Shown here piece by piece: positions 1 through 7,855 of a stretch of DNA of 43,507 nucleotides. Made by a program: the position numbers and the translations under genes. How positions within the stretch are numbered: position 1 is the stretch's first letter; the number at the start of each line of letters is the position of its first letter. Source of the DNA: GCA-2717185 sp047517345. GTDB lineage: Bacteria > Pseudomonadota > Alphaproteobacteria > UBA8366 > GCA-2717185. Location of the stretch: NCBI GenBank assembly GCA_047517345.1, contig JAKZTB010000301.1, positions 1-43,507 on the forward strand, written 5' to 3'. Below the pieces are notes generated by a model. It had not been told where the DNA came from. It ran no database searches and saw only the letters and a list, made by a program, of their open reading frames with translations.

Positions 1-221
1 CCAGTGAATCACGCCTGAAAGCGAAACGCAATTTGCAAGGTTTTCACGCCATACGCGCCAGTTTCTTGCAAATAAACCAGCGCCTCAATCTACAAATATC
101 ACATCCAATCAATACGTTGAGAATACTTCACGACCGACTAGTTATTGACGCGATCTCGGCTTGTTTCCGTCTCCGCCGTTCATATCTATGTGGGGAGGGC
201 GAAGCGAAAGGAATGATCGCT

Positions 222-986
222 ATGAATCCTTTGATCCAACACTCCGGCGCCGCAGCACTTCTGATGATTACGGTCGCGCTCGCCGGGTGCCAGACAAACC
301 AAACGACATATCCCACGGTCGCTTGGGCCGGCAGCAACAGCGCCTATGTCCTGTTCACCGCGCCGGCCTTCAAGAACACCCCTTCGAAGCACGTCGTCTT
401 CACAGATATCTGGCAGCACGAGGAATATGTGCTGTTCGAGGGCGACGGCGCCCAGGCCGAAATCATCTATGTCGCGGCAAACGAACGGGACAGCATCGCA
501 CTCGACTACAACTACCCCGTCGTACCGATGGTGCAGACCTGGAATATCGCCAACAAGCACCCGATTGTCTGGGGGCAAGAGGGTCAGACAGGCGCGCCGC
601 TCGGCGCCTATTTCTATCGGCATTTCCGATTGAGCGATGTCGGCCGGGATTGCGTAGGCTTCTTCATTGAATGGGATCTAAAGGACGACGACCCGCAATT
701 GCGCAACGGCAAGGCGCTGTTCGGCTATTACTGCGAAAAGCCTGGCGTATCCCTGAACCAGACACAGGTGTTCACTCTTTTAGACAATATCTGGATCCGC
801 GGCATCACGGCGCGAAACGACGTGCGCTTCCAGCCTGTCGCGCCTACAAGCGGCCCCTTGGCCGGCCGTCAGGGCGCCTTGGCCTTCGCGAAACAGGGTA
901 CCGGCGACACGGGCAACGCGAATTTCCCATTCGATCTTGCCAGCCACTACCAAGACGCTGAAGGCGAGGACCAACGCCGTCGATAA
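222..986 (+). CDS. Putative lipoprotein of unknown function
   Basis: A 254-residue protein that I do not recognise. It begins with a short hydrophobic signal ending in a lipobox (LAGC, lipidated Cys23), so it should be exported and anchored to a membrane by a lipid. Two further cysteines, C144 and C171, could form a disulfide in the periplasm. The mature part is rich in aromatic residues and looks like a beta-rich domain, and the C-terminus is short, charged and probably disordered. I chose ATG 222 because AAAGGA lies 9 bases upstream; ATG 213 is an in-frame alternative, and the frame stays open back to position 33. It converges on mccB with a 14-base gap and has no co-directional partner. 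Export and lipidation are inferred from the signal alone. Confidence 0.6.
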   Translation: MNPLIQHSGAAALLMITVALAGCQTNQTTYPTVAWAGSNSAYVLFTAPAFKNTPSKHVVFTDIWQHEEYVLFEGDGAQAEIIYVAANERDSIALDYNYPVVPMVQTWNIANKHPIVWGQEGQTGAPLGAYFYRHFRLSDVGRDCVGFFIEWDLKDDDPQLRNGKALFGYYCEKPGVSLNQTQVFTLLDNIWIRGITARNDVRFQPVAPTSGPLAGRQGALAFAKQGTGDTGNANFPFDLASHYQDAEGEDQRRR

Positions 987-1000
987 CGGCGCTGTGCCGG

Positions 1001-2608
1001 CTACATCCGGAAAACGCCGAACCGGGTCGGTTCAATCGGCTTGTTGAGGGCGGTCGAGATGCCGAGGCCGAGCACGCGCCTTGTCTCCGCCGGATCGATA
1101 ACGCCGTCGTCCCAGAGCCGCGCGGTCGCATAATAAGGGTGTCCCTCGTGCTCGTACTGTTCGCGAATTGGCGCCTTGAAGGCTTCTTCGTCTTCCGCGC
1201 TCCACGCCTCGCCGCGCCCCTCCAGCGCGTCTCGCCTGACCGTCGCCAAGACGCTCGCCGCCTGCTCGCCGCCCATGACCGAGATCCGCGCGTTCGGCCA
1301 CATCCACAGGAAGCGCGGCGAATAGGCCCGGCCGCACATGCCGTAATTGCCTGCCCCGAACGAACCGCCGATGATGACGGTGAATTTCGGTACCTTGGCG
1401 CACGCGACCGCCGTCACCATCTTCGCCCCGTCCTTTGCAATACCGCCCGCCTCGTACTTCTCGCCGACCATGAAGCCGGCGATATTCTGCAGGAAAATCA
1501 GCGGGATGCCGCGCTGGCAGCACAGCTCGATGAAATGCGTCGCCTTGAGCGCTGATTCGGAGAACAAAATCCCGTTGTTGGCGATAATGCCAACCGGGTA
1601 GCCGTGGAGATGCGCGAAACCGCAGACCACCGTTGTGCCGTAGAGCTGTTTGAACTCGTCCAGTTCGCTTCCGTCGACGATGCGGGCGATAATTTCACGG
1701 ACGTCGTAGGGCTTGCGCGGGTCGGTCGGGATGACGCCGTACAGCTCCTCGGCCGGGTATAACGGTTCGGCCGGCGGCCGCACAGCGAGCTGCGCCGGCT
1801 TGGTCCGGTTCAGATTTCCGACGATGTTGCGGGCGATCGCCAGCGCGTGCGCGTCGTCGACCGCGAAGTGATCGGTCACGCCGGAGGTGCGCGAATGCAG
1901 GTCGGCGCCGCCCAGCGCCTCGGCCGAAACGACCTCGCCGGTAGCCGCCTTCACCAACGGCGGGCCGCCGAGGAAGATGGTGCCGCTGCCCTTGACGATA
2001 ATCGATTCGTCCGACATCGCCGGCACATAGGCGCCGCCCGCGGTGCAAGAACCCATGACGGCGGCGATCTGTGGGATGCCGAGTCCGCTGAGCGTCGCCT
2101 GGTTGTAAAAGATGCGCCCGAAATGCTCCCGGTCGGGAAAGATGCCGTCCTGCTGCGGCAAGTTGGCGCCGCCCGAATCGACCAGGTAAAGGCAAGGCAG
2201 GTTGTTCTCTCTCGCGATTTCCTGCGCGCGCAGGTGCTTCTTCACGGTGATCGGGTAATAGGTGCCGCCCTTCACCGTCGCGTCGTTGGCGACGATGATG
2301 CATTCCGTACCCGACACCAACCCCACGCCAGTGACGATGCCGGACGCGGCGATATTATCCTCATACATGCCGTAAGCCGCGAGTGGCGACAGCTCGAGGA
2401 ACGGCGCCCCCGGATCGCACAACGCCCGCACCCGCTCGCGCGCCAGCATCTTGCCCCGCGCCACATGCCGCTCCCGCGACGCCTCACTGCCGCCGAGCGC
2501 GGCGGTTTCCGTCTTCTCCCGCAGATCGGCGACCAGCGCCTCAAGCGCGGCGGCGTTCTCCTTGAAGTCCTTGGCGCGGGGCTTAAGCGTGGATTTGATG
2601 ACCGTCAT
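1001..2608 (-). CDS. mccB: Methylcrotonyl-CoA carboxylase beta (carboxyltransferase) subunit
   Basis: The carboxyltransferase subunit of 3-methylcrotonyl-CoA carboxylase. It moves CO2 from carboxybiotin to 3-methylcrotonyl-CoA in leucine degradation, in the cytoplasm. At 535 residues it has the usual MccB length. The N-terminal crotonase-type half carries DSGGANLPQQ (144-153) and the oxyanion motif CTAGGAYVPA (about 188-197). The C-terminal half carries GGSFGAGNYGMCGRAY. These match MccB better than PccB or AccD. The start is ATG 2608, giving MTVIKSTLKP; the frame remains open 20 codons further upstream but without support. The biotin-carboxylase partner (mccA) is not adjacent, and the convergent lipoprotein lies downstream. 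The isovaleryl-CoA dehydrogenase of the same pathway is 4 kb upstream. Confidence 0.93.
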   Translation of the reverse strand: MTVIKSTLKPRAKDFKENAAALEALVADLREKTETAALGGSEASRERHVARGKMLARERVRALCDPGAPFLELSPLAAYGMYEDNIAASGIVTGVGLVSGTECIIVANDATVKGGTYYPITVKKHLRAQEIARENNLPCLYLVDSGGANLPQQDGIFPDREHFGRIFYNQATLSGLGIPQIAAVMGSCTAGGAYVPAMSDESIIVKGSGTIFLGGPPLVKAATGEVVSAEALGGADLHSRTSGVTDHFAVDDAHALAIARNIVGNLNRTKPAQLAVRPPAEPLYPAEELYGVIPTDPRKPYDVREIIARIVDGSELDEFKQLYGTTVVCGFAHLHGYPVGIIANNGILFSESALKATHFIELCCQRGIPLIFLQNIAGFMVGEKYEAGGIAKDGAKMVTAVACAKVPKFTVIIGGSFGAGNYGMCGRAYSPRFLWMWPNARISVMGGEQAASVLATVRRDALEGRGEAWSAEDEEAFKAPIREQYEHEGHPYYATARLWDDGVIDPAETRRVLGLGISTALNKPIEPTRFGVFRM

Positions 2609-2686
2609 GCGGGGCTGATTTCCGTAGTAGTTGGTGAAAGGTGCGCGATCATATCCAAATCGACCCACGCGGACACGTAAGAATTG

Positions 2687-2727
2687 CCGCTATGGCCGCC
2701 CTCAGGCCGCTCAGGATAGAATAGCGG
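2687..2727 (-). terminator. Nested hairpin between DUF1330 gene and mccB (possible terminator)
   Basis: A 7-bp outer stem (CCGCTAT at 2687-2693 with ATAGCGG at 2721-2727) encloses an inner GGCC/GGCC stem (2694-2697 with 2705-2708). It starts just after the DUF1330 stop codon. No good T-run follows on the minus strand, so it is at best a weak terminator or an RNA-processing hairpin. Confidence 0.3.
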
Positions 2728-2728
2728 T

Positions 2729-3031
2729 TTATACGGTGGCATCGCCGCTTTGGACAATCACCAGTTCATTGATTCCCGCTCCCCCCAACCTGAAGGATGC
2801 CGCTTCCTGATATTCGGGGGACTGATGGCAGGCGATGGCTTGTTCCATGGACGGAAATTCGACGACGATGTGGCGCTCGAATTTCTCAGGGCCTTCGAGA
2901 ATCCGAAACGGTCCACCGCGGGCGAGCACCTTGCCGCCAAATTTCGACAAGATCCCGGGCACAAGATCCGTGTACTTTTTGTAATCGACCGAGTCCACGA
3001 TGTGGGCCCGCGCCAGCCAGTAGGCAACCAT
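2729..3031 (-). CDS. DUF1330 domain-containing protein
   Basis: A 100-residue ferredoxin-like alpha/beta-barrel protein of the DUF1330 family. Typical features are the start MVAYWLARAHI, the segment YxxYTDLVPGILSKFGGKVLARGG, and HIVVEFPSMEQAIACHQSPEY, which matches the family's F-P-S/D-xxxAxxxYxSPEY pattern. Members are small dimeric cytoplasmic proteins of unknown reaction. It lies 120 bases upstream of mccB on the same strand, separated by a hairpin, and is divergent from the hemoglobin gene. A role in branched-chain or acyl-CoA metabolism would rest only on position. Confidence 0.85.
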   Translation of the reverse strand: MVAYWLARAHIVDSVDYKKYTDLVPGILSKFGGKVLARGGPFRILEGPEKFERHIVVEFPSMEQAIACHQSPEYQEAASFRLGGAGINELVIVQSGDATV

Positions 3032-3273
3032 CCCTGTCCTCCCTCCATAGCCGCGTGAATGGGATCATGCCGCCCTCCGCAACGGCACGCAAATCATATC
3101 CCGACGGCAATGTGGTTTGGGAAAACTCAAGCTTGCCGAAAGGGGTCAGAACCCAATATTTGCCCTTCGCGATCTCCCGACCGCCGTTAAGCGCTTCTTC
3201 ACGCCAGCGCCGTATCGTCCAGCCACCAATGCAGGCGGGACATCACCGCGACATTTTCCGATGGGGAGCCATC

Positions 3274-3684
3274 ATGCGGGCCGAAACAGCCGTTCCGAAG
3301 CCATCCCCTACGACTGCGCCGTCGCTTTACGATGCCCTCGGTGGCCGTGAGTGCCTGGAACGGGTGCACAAGCGCTTCTACGACAAGGTGTTCTTCCATC
3401 CTGTCCTGGGGGCATTTTTCGCGGACAAGAATCGGGATCATCAGGAGGACCAGCAGAGCGACTTCATGGCCGCTCAATTCGGCGGCCCGCGCCTCTACGG
3501 CGGCCGCTTCCCCGATGGCGCGCATCAGCACATGTTCATCACCGAAGCGCATTTCGAGCTGCGCCACACCATCCTGACCGAGACCCTCGACGAATGCGGT
3601 GTCGCGCCGGTCTTACGCGACCGGTGGCTCGCTATCGATCGCAGGTTCAAGATGCAAATCGTCAAACAGACCATCGATGACTGA
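3274..3684 (+). CDS. Truncated hemoglobin (2/2 globin)
   Basis: A 136-residue heme protein of the truncated globin family, which binds O2 or NO. A ~15-residue N-terminal extension precedes the globin fold. LYDALGG opens the family domain, and the B-helix FY pair (F35, Y36) includes the B10 tyrosine. The pattern AHxHMxITxxHF places the proximal heme histidine at H84, with H86 as an alternative; the spacing resembles group 1 globins. The start is ATG 3274 because GGGGAG ends 5 bases upstream; an in-frame ATG at 3229 is less likely. It is the only plus-strand gene inside the acyl-CoA region, divergent from the DUF1330 gene and convergent with an acyl-CoA dehydrogenase. Its ligand and role are not shown by the sequence. 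Confidence 0.85.
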   Translation: MRAETAVPKPSPTTAPSLYDALGGRECLERVHKRFYDKVFFHPVLGAFFADKNRDHQEDQQSDFMAAQFGGPRLYGGRFPDGAHQHMFITEAHFELRHTILTETLDECGVAPVLRDRWLAIDRRFKMQIVKQTIDD

Positions 3685-3753
3685 GAAAAGCGTTACACCA
3701 TGGACCGCATTATCGTCGCGCCGGAACCGTAGCGGCAGCAGCACCGCACCACT

Positions 3754-4890
3754 TCACCCCTTTGCGATCTCCCGCCCGATGACCAGGCGCTGGATGTCGC
3801 TCGTGCCCTCGTAGATCTTGCAGACCCGCACATCGCGGTAGATTCGGGCGACCGGGAAGTCCTCCAGGTAGCCGACGCCGCCATGCGTCTGAATTGCGTC
3901 GGAACAGACCGTCTCAGCCATCTCCGTTGCGAAAAGCTTGGCCATCGCGGCTTCCTTCAGGCAGGGCCGGCCGTCGTCGCGCAGAGCGGCGGCGTGCAGG
4001 GTAAGCTGACGGGCGGCTTCGATCTTGGTCGCCATGTCTGCCAGACGGAAGCCGACGGCCTGATGGTTTATGATCGTCGTACCCATGCTCTCGCGCTCGC
4101 CGGCGTAGCGCAACGCCGCCTCATAAGCGGCGCGCGCCATGCCAATCGCTTGGCTGGCGATGCCGATGCGGCCGCCTTCCAGATTCGACAGGGCGATCTT
4201 ATAGCCCGCCCCTTCCTCACCCAGCATCAGGTCCGGCGTCAGCACCATGTCCTCGAAGCGCAGCTGGCAAGTGTCCGAAGCCTTCTGGCCCAGTTTGCGC
4301 TCCACCGAAGCGACCTGGTAACCCGGCGTATCGGTCGGCACGATAAAGGCGGAAATACCGCGCTTGCCGGCGTCCGGGTCAGTGACGGCGAAAGTCACGA
4401 TCGCATTGCCGTTCTTGCCGCTGGTGATGAATTGCTTGGTGCCGTTCAACACCCAGCGGTTGCCGTCGCGCGCGGCGCGGGTACGGATTGCGGCGGCGTC
4501 CGAGCCCGCCTCCGGTTCGGTCAAGGCGAAGCCGCCCAGCATTTCGCCGCGCGCCAGCGGCTTCAGGAACCGCTCCTTCTGCTCGTCGCTGCCGAAACGA
4601 TGGATCGGCATGCAGGCGACGGAATTGTGCACGCTCATGATCGTGGAACAGGCCCCATCGCCGGCAGCGATCTCCTCCACCGCCATGGCGTAGGCGACGT
4701 GATCCGATCCCGCCCCGCCCCATTCCGGCGGAACCAGCATCCCCATCAGACCGAGCGTCCCCATCTCGCGAATTGCCGCGGCCGGAAACGCCGCCTCGCG
4801 GTCCCAATCGGCGGCGTACGGCGCCAGTTTCTCCTCCGCGAAGGCCCGTGCCATATCGCGGACCATGCCTTGCTCTTCGGTGGGGATCAT
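3754..4890 (-). CDS. Acyl-CoA dehydrogenase (short-chain type)
   Basis: An FAD enzyme of 378 residues that introduces the alpha,beta double bond into acyl-CoA and passes electrons to electron-transfer flavoprotein. The flavin-binding stretch FALTEPEAGSD (121-131) and the SGKNGN loop are present. The catalytic base is E361 in YEGTSDIQ, the usual position for short-chain, butyryl and short/branched-chain enzymes. This differs from the neighbouring isovaleryl-CoA dehydrogenase. It is the last gene of the operon that starts at the MerR regulator, 16 bases after the SDR gene. Isobutyryl-, 2-methylbutyryl- or butyryl-CoA are plausible substrates given the context, but the sequence alone does not decide. 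Confidence 0.9.
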   Translation of the reverse strand: MIPTEEQGMVRDMARAFAEEKLAPYAADWDREAAFPAAAIREMGTLGLMGMLVPPEWGGAGSDHVAYAMAVEEIAAGDGACSTIMSVHNSVACMPIHRFGSDEQKERFLKPLARGEMLGGFALTEPEAGSDAAAIRTRAARDGNRWVLNGTKQFITSGKNGNAIVTFAVTDPDAGKRGISAFIVPTDTPGYQVASVERKLGQKASDTCQLRFEDMVLTPDLMLGEEGAGYKIALSNLEGGRIGIASQAIGMARAAYEAALRYAGERESMGTTIINHQAVGFRLADMATKIEAARQLTLHAAALRDDGRPCLKEAAMAKLFATEMAETVCSDAIQTHGGVGYLEDFPVARIYRDVRVCKIYEGTSDIQRLVIGREIAKG

Positions 4891-4906
4891 CGCGTATCCA
4901 AACTTC

Positions 4907-5572
4907 CTACCAAGGAATGTCGAAGCCGTCGTAATTGATGAAGCGGCCGTTGTCCTCCGGCTTTAGCCGGTCGATCACGTTGAACATGCCGCGCACGCTG
5001 GTCTTCGCATCGATCGCCGCCGATGCTCCCCCCATATCGGTACGGACCCAGCCGGGGTGGAACAGCACGCAGGCGATACCGCGGGACCGCAGGCCGTTGC
5101 CGAGCACATTCACCGCCGCATTGAGACACGCCTTGGCCGAGCGGTAGATCATCGCGTCGCCGGAATTGGTCTGCGTGATGCTGCCCATCATCGAGGAGAT
5201 GAAAACCATCAACTTGCGCTCGGACGCGGCGACGTTACCGACCAGCGCCTCCGCAATTCGGATAGGGGCCAGCGCATCGACGGCGACGACCTCGGCCCAC
5301 GCGTCATAGTCGATCTCCCCCAACCCATAGGACAGCGGCCCATAGATGCCGGCATTGTTCAGCAACAGGTCGATCGGCTCGCCATCCAAGGCTGCAGCCA
5401 GGCCTTTTACCGACGAGGAATCCGTCACGTCGAGCGGATGTACCTCGCCGGGGAGCTCCGCCGACGCCGGGTCGCGGCAGGTCGAAATCACCCGCCAGCC
5501 GGCCTCGCCGAAACGCTCCACGAAACCGCGGCCGATGCCGCGGCTCGCACCGGTGATCAGGACGGTCGGCAT
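4907..5572 (-). CDS. SDR family NAD(P)-dependent oxidoreductase
   Basis: A 221-residue classical short-chain dehydrogenase/reductase. It has the nucleotide-binding motif TGASRGIG (7-14), NNAG (72-75), a catalytic serine at 126/127, and YRSAK with Y143 and K147, so the active site is complete. The segment HPGWVRTDMGG resembles the C-factor/sniffer-like subgroup of small SDRs. It follows the MAPEG gene by only 3 bases and precedes the acyl-CoA dehydrogenase by 16, so it is co-transcribed with them. A hydroxyacyl-CoA or carbonyl substrate linked to leucine or lipid breakdown would fit, but no substrate can be read from the sequence. Confidence 0.88.
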   Translation of the reverse strand: MPTVLITGASRGIGRGFVERFGEAGWRVISTCRDPASAELPGEVHPLDVTDSSSVKGLAAALDGEPIDLLLNNAGIYGPLSYGLGEIDYDAWAEVVAVDALAPIRIAEALVGNVAASERKLMVFISSMMGSITQTNSGDAMIYRSAKACLNAAVNVLGNGLRSRGIACVLFHPGWVRTDMGGASAAIDAKTSVRGMFNVIDRLKPEDNGRFINYDGFDIPW

Positions 5573-5575
5573 ATG

Positions 5576-5968
5576 TTACAGGCCGATAATCTCGAAAAAG
5601 ATCATCACCATGCCGACGAACCCTCCGACAAACGCCAAGGTCCGTACCCAGGGGATGGCGAAGATATAGACCGCCGCGTGCACGACGCGGGACCAGAAGA
5701 AGATCGTCGCCCCAAGCGCGGTCGCCTCATTGGCCATCCCGCCGACATGGGCCACCAATACCAGCGCCGTGAACGGCACCAGGTTTTCGACCAGATTGTT
5801 ATGCGCCTTAAGGGTCCGTGCGGACCAGGCCGGCACCGACGGCGGCGCGTCGGGATAACCGACGGTATCGATCAACCCCCAGGCGCCGATCCGCGCAAGG
5901 ATATAGGGAACCCAGAGCAGCGCGCACAGCGCCGCGCTCCAGGTCAGCATCATAAGATCAGTGGTCAT
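5576..5968 (-). CDS. MAPEG family membrane protein
   Basis: A 130-residue integral membrane protein with about four hydrophobic helices. The central part reads RTLKAHNNLVENLVPF, the MAPEG signature (R-x-x-x-A-x-x-N-x-x-E), including the ERA/N-x-x-E-type residues. The family includes microsomal glutathione transferases and related eicosanoid enzymes; most bacterial members have no known substrate. It lies 16 bases after the DUF1272 gene and 3 bases before the SDR gene on the same strand. Its presence inside a leucine-degradation operon is unusual. Confidence 0.88.
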   Translation of the reverse strand: MTTDLMMLTWSAALCALLWVPYILARIGAWGLIDTVGYPDAPPSVPAWSARTLKAHNNLVENLVPFTALVLVAHVGGMANEATALGATIFFWSRVVHAAVYIFAIPWVRTLAFVGGFVGMVMIFFEIIGL

Positions 5969-5984
5969 GGTACGCGTCCTCCGC

Positions 5985-6167
5985 TCAGTCTCGCGGTTGC
6001 CGACGTGGCCGTCGCAGCAGTTCGCCGCCGCAATTCGGGCAGGTGTGATTCATTTCCGTCGTGCACGGTGTGCAGAAAGTGCATTCGTAGGAGCAGATCC
6101 AGGCCTCGCCCATATGCTCCAGAGCGGCCTCGCATTTCATGCAGCCGGTCTTCATTTCAAGCGCCAT
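5985..6167 (-). CDS. DUF1272 cysteine-rich small protein
   Basis: A 60-residue protein rich in CxxC-type pairs: CMKC, CSYECTFCTPC and CPNC. The whole protein matches the DUF1272 family, whose cysteines probably bind zinc. The opening MKTGCMKCEAAL and the segment AWICSYECTFC are characteristic. AGGAGA lies 6 bases before the ATG and overlaps the end of the cupin gene, suggesting co-translation. Function is unknown; a structural or regulatory metal-binding role is an inference from the cysteines. Confidence 0.87.
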   Translation of the reverse strand: MALEMKTGCMKCEAALEHMGEAWICSYECTFCTPCTTEMNHTCPNCGGELLRRPRRQPRD

Positions 6168-6176
6168 CGCTCTCTC

Positions 6177-6653
6177 CTAATAAGGCGTGCCGTCCTTGGC
6201 GAAGAACCTGAAGGCGCCGTCGACGCTCTTGCCGGCCAGGTCGATGTCTGGATAGGCCACCTCGTCGCCCGCCGTCCGGTCGCCGATCTCCAGATAACGG
6301 GCGTCCGACGTGCCCTTGTTGACCACCTGATGACCGTCCGCGACACCGGCCGGAAATCCAGCGACCATGCCCGGTCCCAGCACTTGCTCGCCGGCGTCGG
6401 TGATCAAGGTCAGCTCGCCCTCGAGCACGTAGACGAGTTCGTCCTGGCGGGAATGCCAATGCCGTTCCGCGGATCCCGATCCCGGCTTCAAGGTGACCAG
6501 ATTGACGCCGAAATTCGTCAGCCCCAGCGGGTCGCCGAGCGCGCGCTTCTCGCGCGCCGCGCATAGCGCTTGGAACTGCGCGGGATAGCTGGCACCGATC
6601 CGGGGTTTCAAATTCACCGGATCGAGCGCGGGTTTCTTCAGTTTGTCCGTCAT
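6177..6653 (-). CDS. Cupin domain-containing protein
   Basis: A 158-residue single-domain cupin. The first cupin motif is clear: HWHSRQDELVYVLEG supplies the two histidines and the glutamate of the metal site (HxH-x4-E-x6-G). The segment LGPGMVAGFPAG leads to the second motif, which contains a further histidine (GHQVVN). Such proteins are metal-binding enzymes or small-molecule sensors. The ATG overlaps the stop codon of isovaleryl-CoA dehydrogenase by one base (TGATG), so it is translationally coupled to it. The open frame continues upstream to 6887, but that part is a shadow of the dehydrogenase gene. The substrate is unknown. Confidence 0.85.
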   Translation of the reverse strand: MTDKLKKPALDPVNLKPRIGASYPAQFQALCAAREKRALGDPLGLTNFGVNLVTLKPGSGSAERHWHSRQDELVYVLEGELTLITDAGEQVLGPGMVAGFPAGVADGHQVVNKGTSDARYLEIGDRTAGDEVAYPDIDLAGKSVDGAFRFFAKDGTPY

Positions 6654-7825
6654 CAGGCCGTCTCCAAAAACAGTTCGCGGCCGATCAGCATGCGGCGGAT
6701 TTCGCTGGTGCCGGCGCCGATTTCGTACAGTTTGGCGTCGCGCAGCAGGCGGCCGGTGGGGAATTCGTTCATGTAGCCGTTGCCGCCGAGGCACTGGATC
6801 GCCTCGAGCGCCATCCAGGTCGCCTTTTCCGAGGCATAGAGGATCGCGCCGGCGGCGTCCTTGCGCGTGGTATCGCCGCGGTCGCAAGCCTGAGCAACGG
6901 CGTAGACGTAAGCCTTGGCCGCGTTCATCGTCGTATACATGTCGGCCAATTTTCCCTGCATCAGCTGGAAATTGCCAATCGGCTCGCCGAACTGCTCGCG
7001 GTCATGAACATAGGGCATGACGACGTCCATGCAGGCCTGCATGATGCCCAGCGGACCGCCGGACAGGACAAGCCGTTCGTAATCGAGACCGCTCATCAAT
7101 ACGTTGACGCCGGCGCCGACTGCGCCCAAAACGTTCTCCGCCGGGACCTCGCAATCCTCGAAGATCAGCTCGCAGGTGTCCGAGCCGCGCATGCCCAGCT
7201 TGTCGAGCTTGTTCGCGGTCCGGAACCCTTTGAAGCCCTTTTCGATCAGAAATGCCGTGATGCCGCGCTTACCCGCATCCGGATCGGTCTTGGCATAGAC
7301 AACCAGCGTATCGGCAACGGGGCCGTTGGTAATCCACATCTTGCCGCCGTTCAGGATGTAGCGGTCGCCCTTAGCCTCGGCGCGGGTTTTCATCGATACC
7401 ACGTCGGAACCCGCATTCGGCTCGCTCATCGCCAGCGCGCCAACATGCTCGCCGGAGACCAGTTTCGGCAAGTATCGCTGCTTTTGCTCCTCCGTCCCGT
7501 TGCGGTGGATCTGATTGATGCACAGATTCGAGTGCGCGCCGTAGGACAGACCGACCGACCCGGAGGCGCGGCTCACCTCCTCCACCGCGATGACATGCTC
7601 CGTGTAGCCCATCGCCGAACCGCCATAGGCCTCGTCCACCGTAATGCCATGCAGGCCCAGCGCGCCCAATTCCGGCCACAGGTCGATCGGGAATTCGTTG
7701 GAGCGGTCGATCTCCGCTGCGCGCGGGGCGACCTTGTCGGCGACGAAGCTGCGCACCGAATCGCGCAACAGGTCCGCCGTTTCGCCCAGGTGAAAGTCGA
7801 GCCCCGGAAATTCGTTGGGAATCAT
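6653..7825 (-). CDS. ivd: Isovaleryl-CoA dehydrogenase
   Basis: A 390-residue FAD enzyme that oxidises isovaleryl-CoA to 3-methylcrotonyl-CoA, the step just before methylcrotonyl-CoA carboxylase in leucine degradation. The diagnostic feature is the position of the catalytic base. E250 sits in GLDYERLVLSGGP, as in characterised isovaleryl-CoA dehydrogenases, whereas the usual YEGTS glutamate is replaced by alanine (A371 in EIGAGTSEIR). The flavin motif LAMSEPNAGSD (131-141) is present. It is the first structural gene after the MerR regulator, with a 30-base gap, and overlaps the cupin gene by one base. Expression is likely controlled from the LiuR-like site upstream of the regulator. Confidence 0.95.
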   Translation of the reverse strand: MIPNEFPGLDFHLGETADLLRDSVRSFVADKVAPRAAEIDRSNEFPIDLWPELGALGLHGITVDEAYGGSAMGYTEHVIAVEEVSRASGSVGLSYGAHSNLCINQIHRNGTEEQKQRYLPKLVSGEHVGALAMSEPNAGSDVVSMKTRAEAKGDRYILNGGKMWITNGPVADTLVVYAKTDPDAGKRGITAFLIEKGFKGFRTANKLDKLGMRGSDTCELIFEDCEVPAENVLGAVGAGVNVLMSGLDYERLVLSGGPLGIMQACMDVVMPYVHDREQFGEPIGNFQLMQGKLADMYTTMNAAKAYVYAVAQACDRGDTTRKDAAGAILYASEKATWMALEAIQCLGGNGYMNEFPTGRLLRDAKLYEIGAGTSEIRRMLIGRELFLETA

Positions 7826-7855
7826 TGACGCAACTCCTTGTATTGAACGTCCCGA

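Noticed and set aside
1..221. Promoter or small gene in the leading segment
   Set aside because: TTGAGA at 117-122 with AGTTAT 17 bases later is too weak to call, and no convincing short reading frame was seen.
2672..2681. Second LiuR-like site upstream of mccB (CTTACGT on the minus strand)
   Set aside because: Only one half-site is recognisable; the opposite half does not match, so I do not call an operator.
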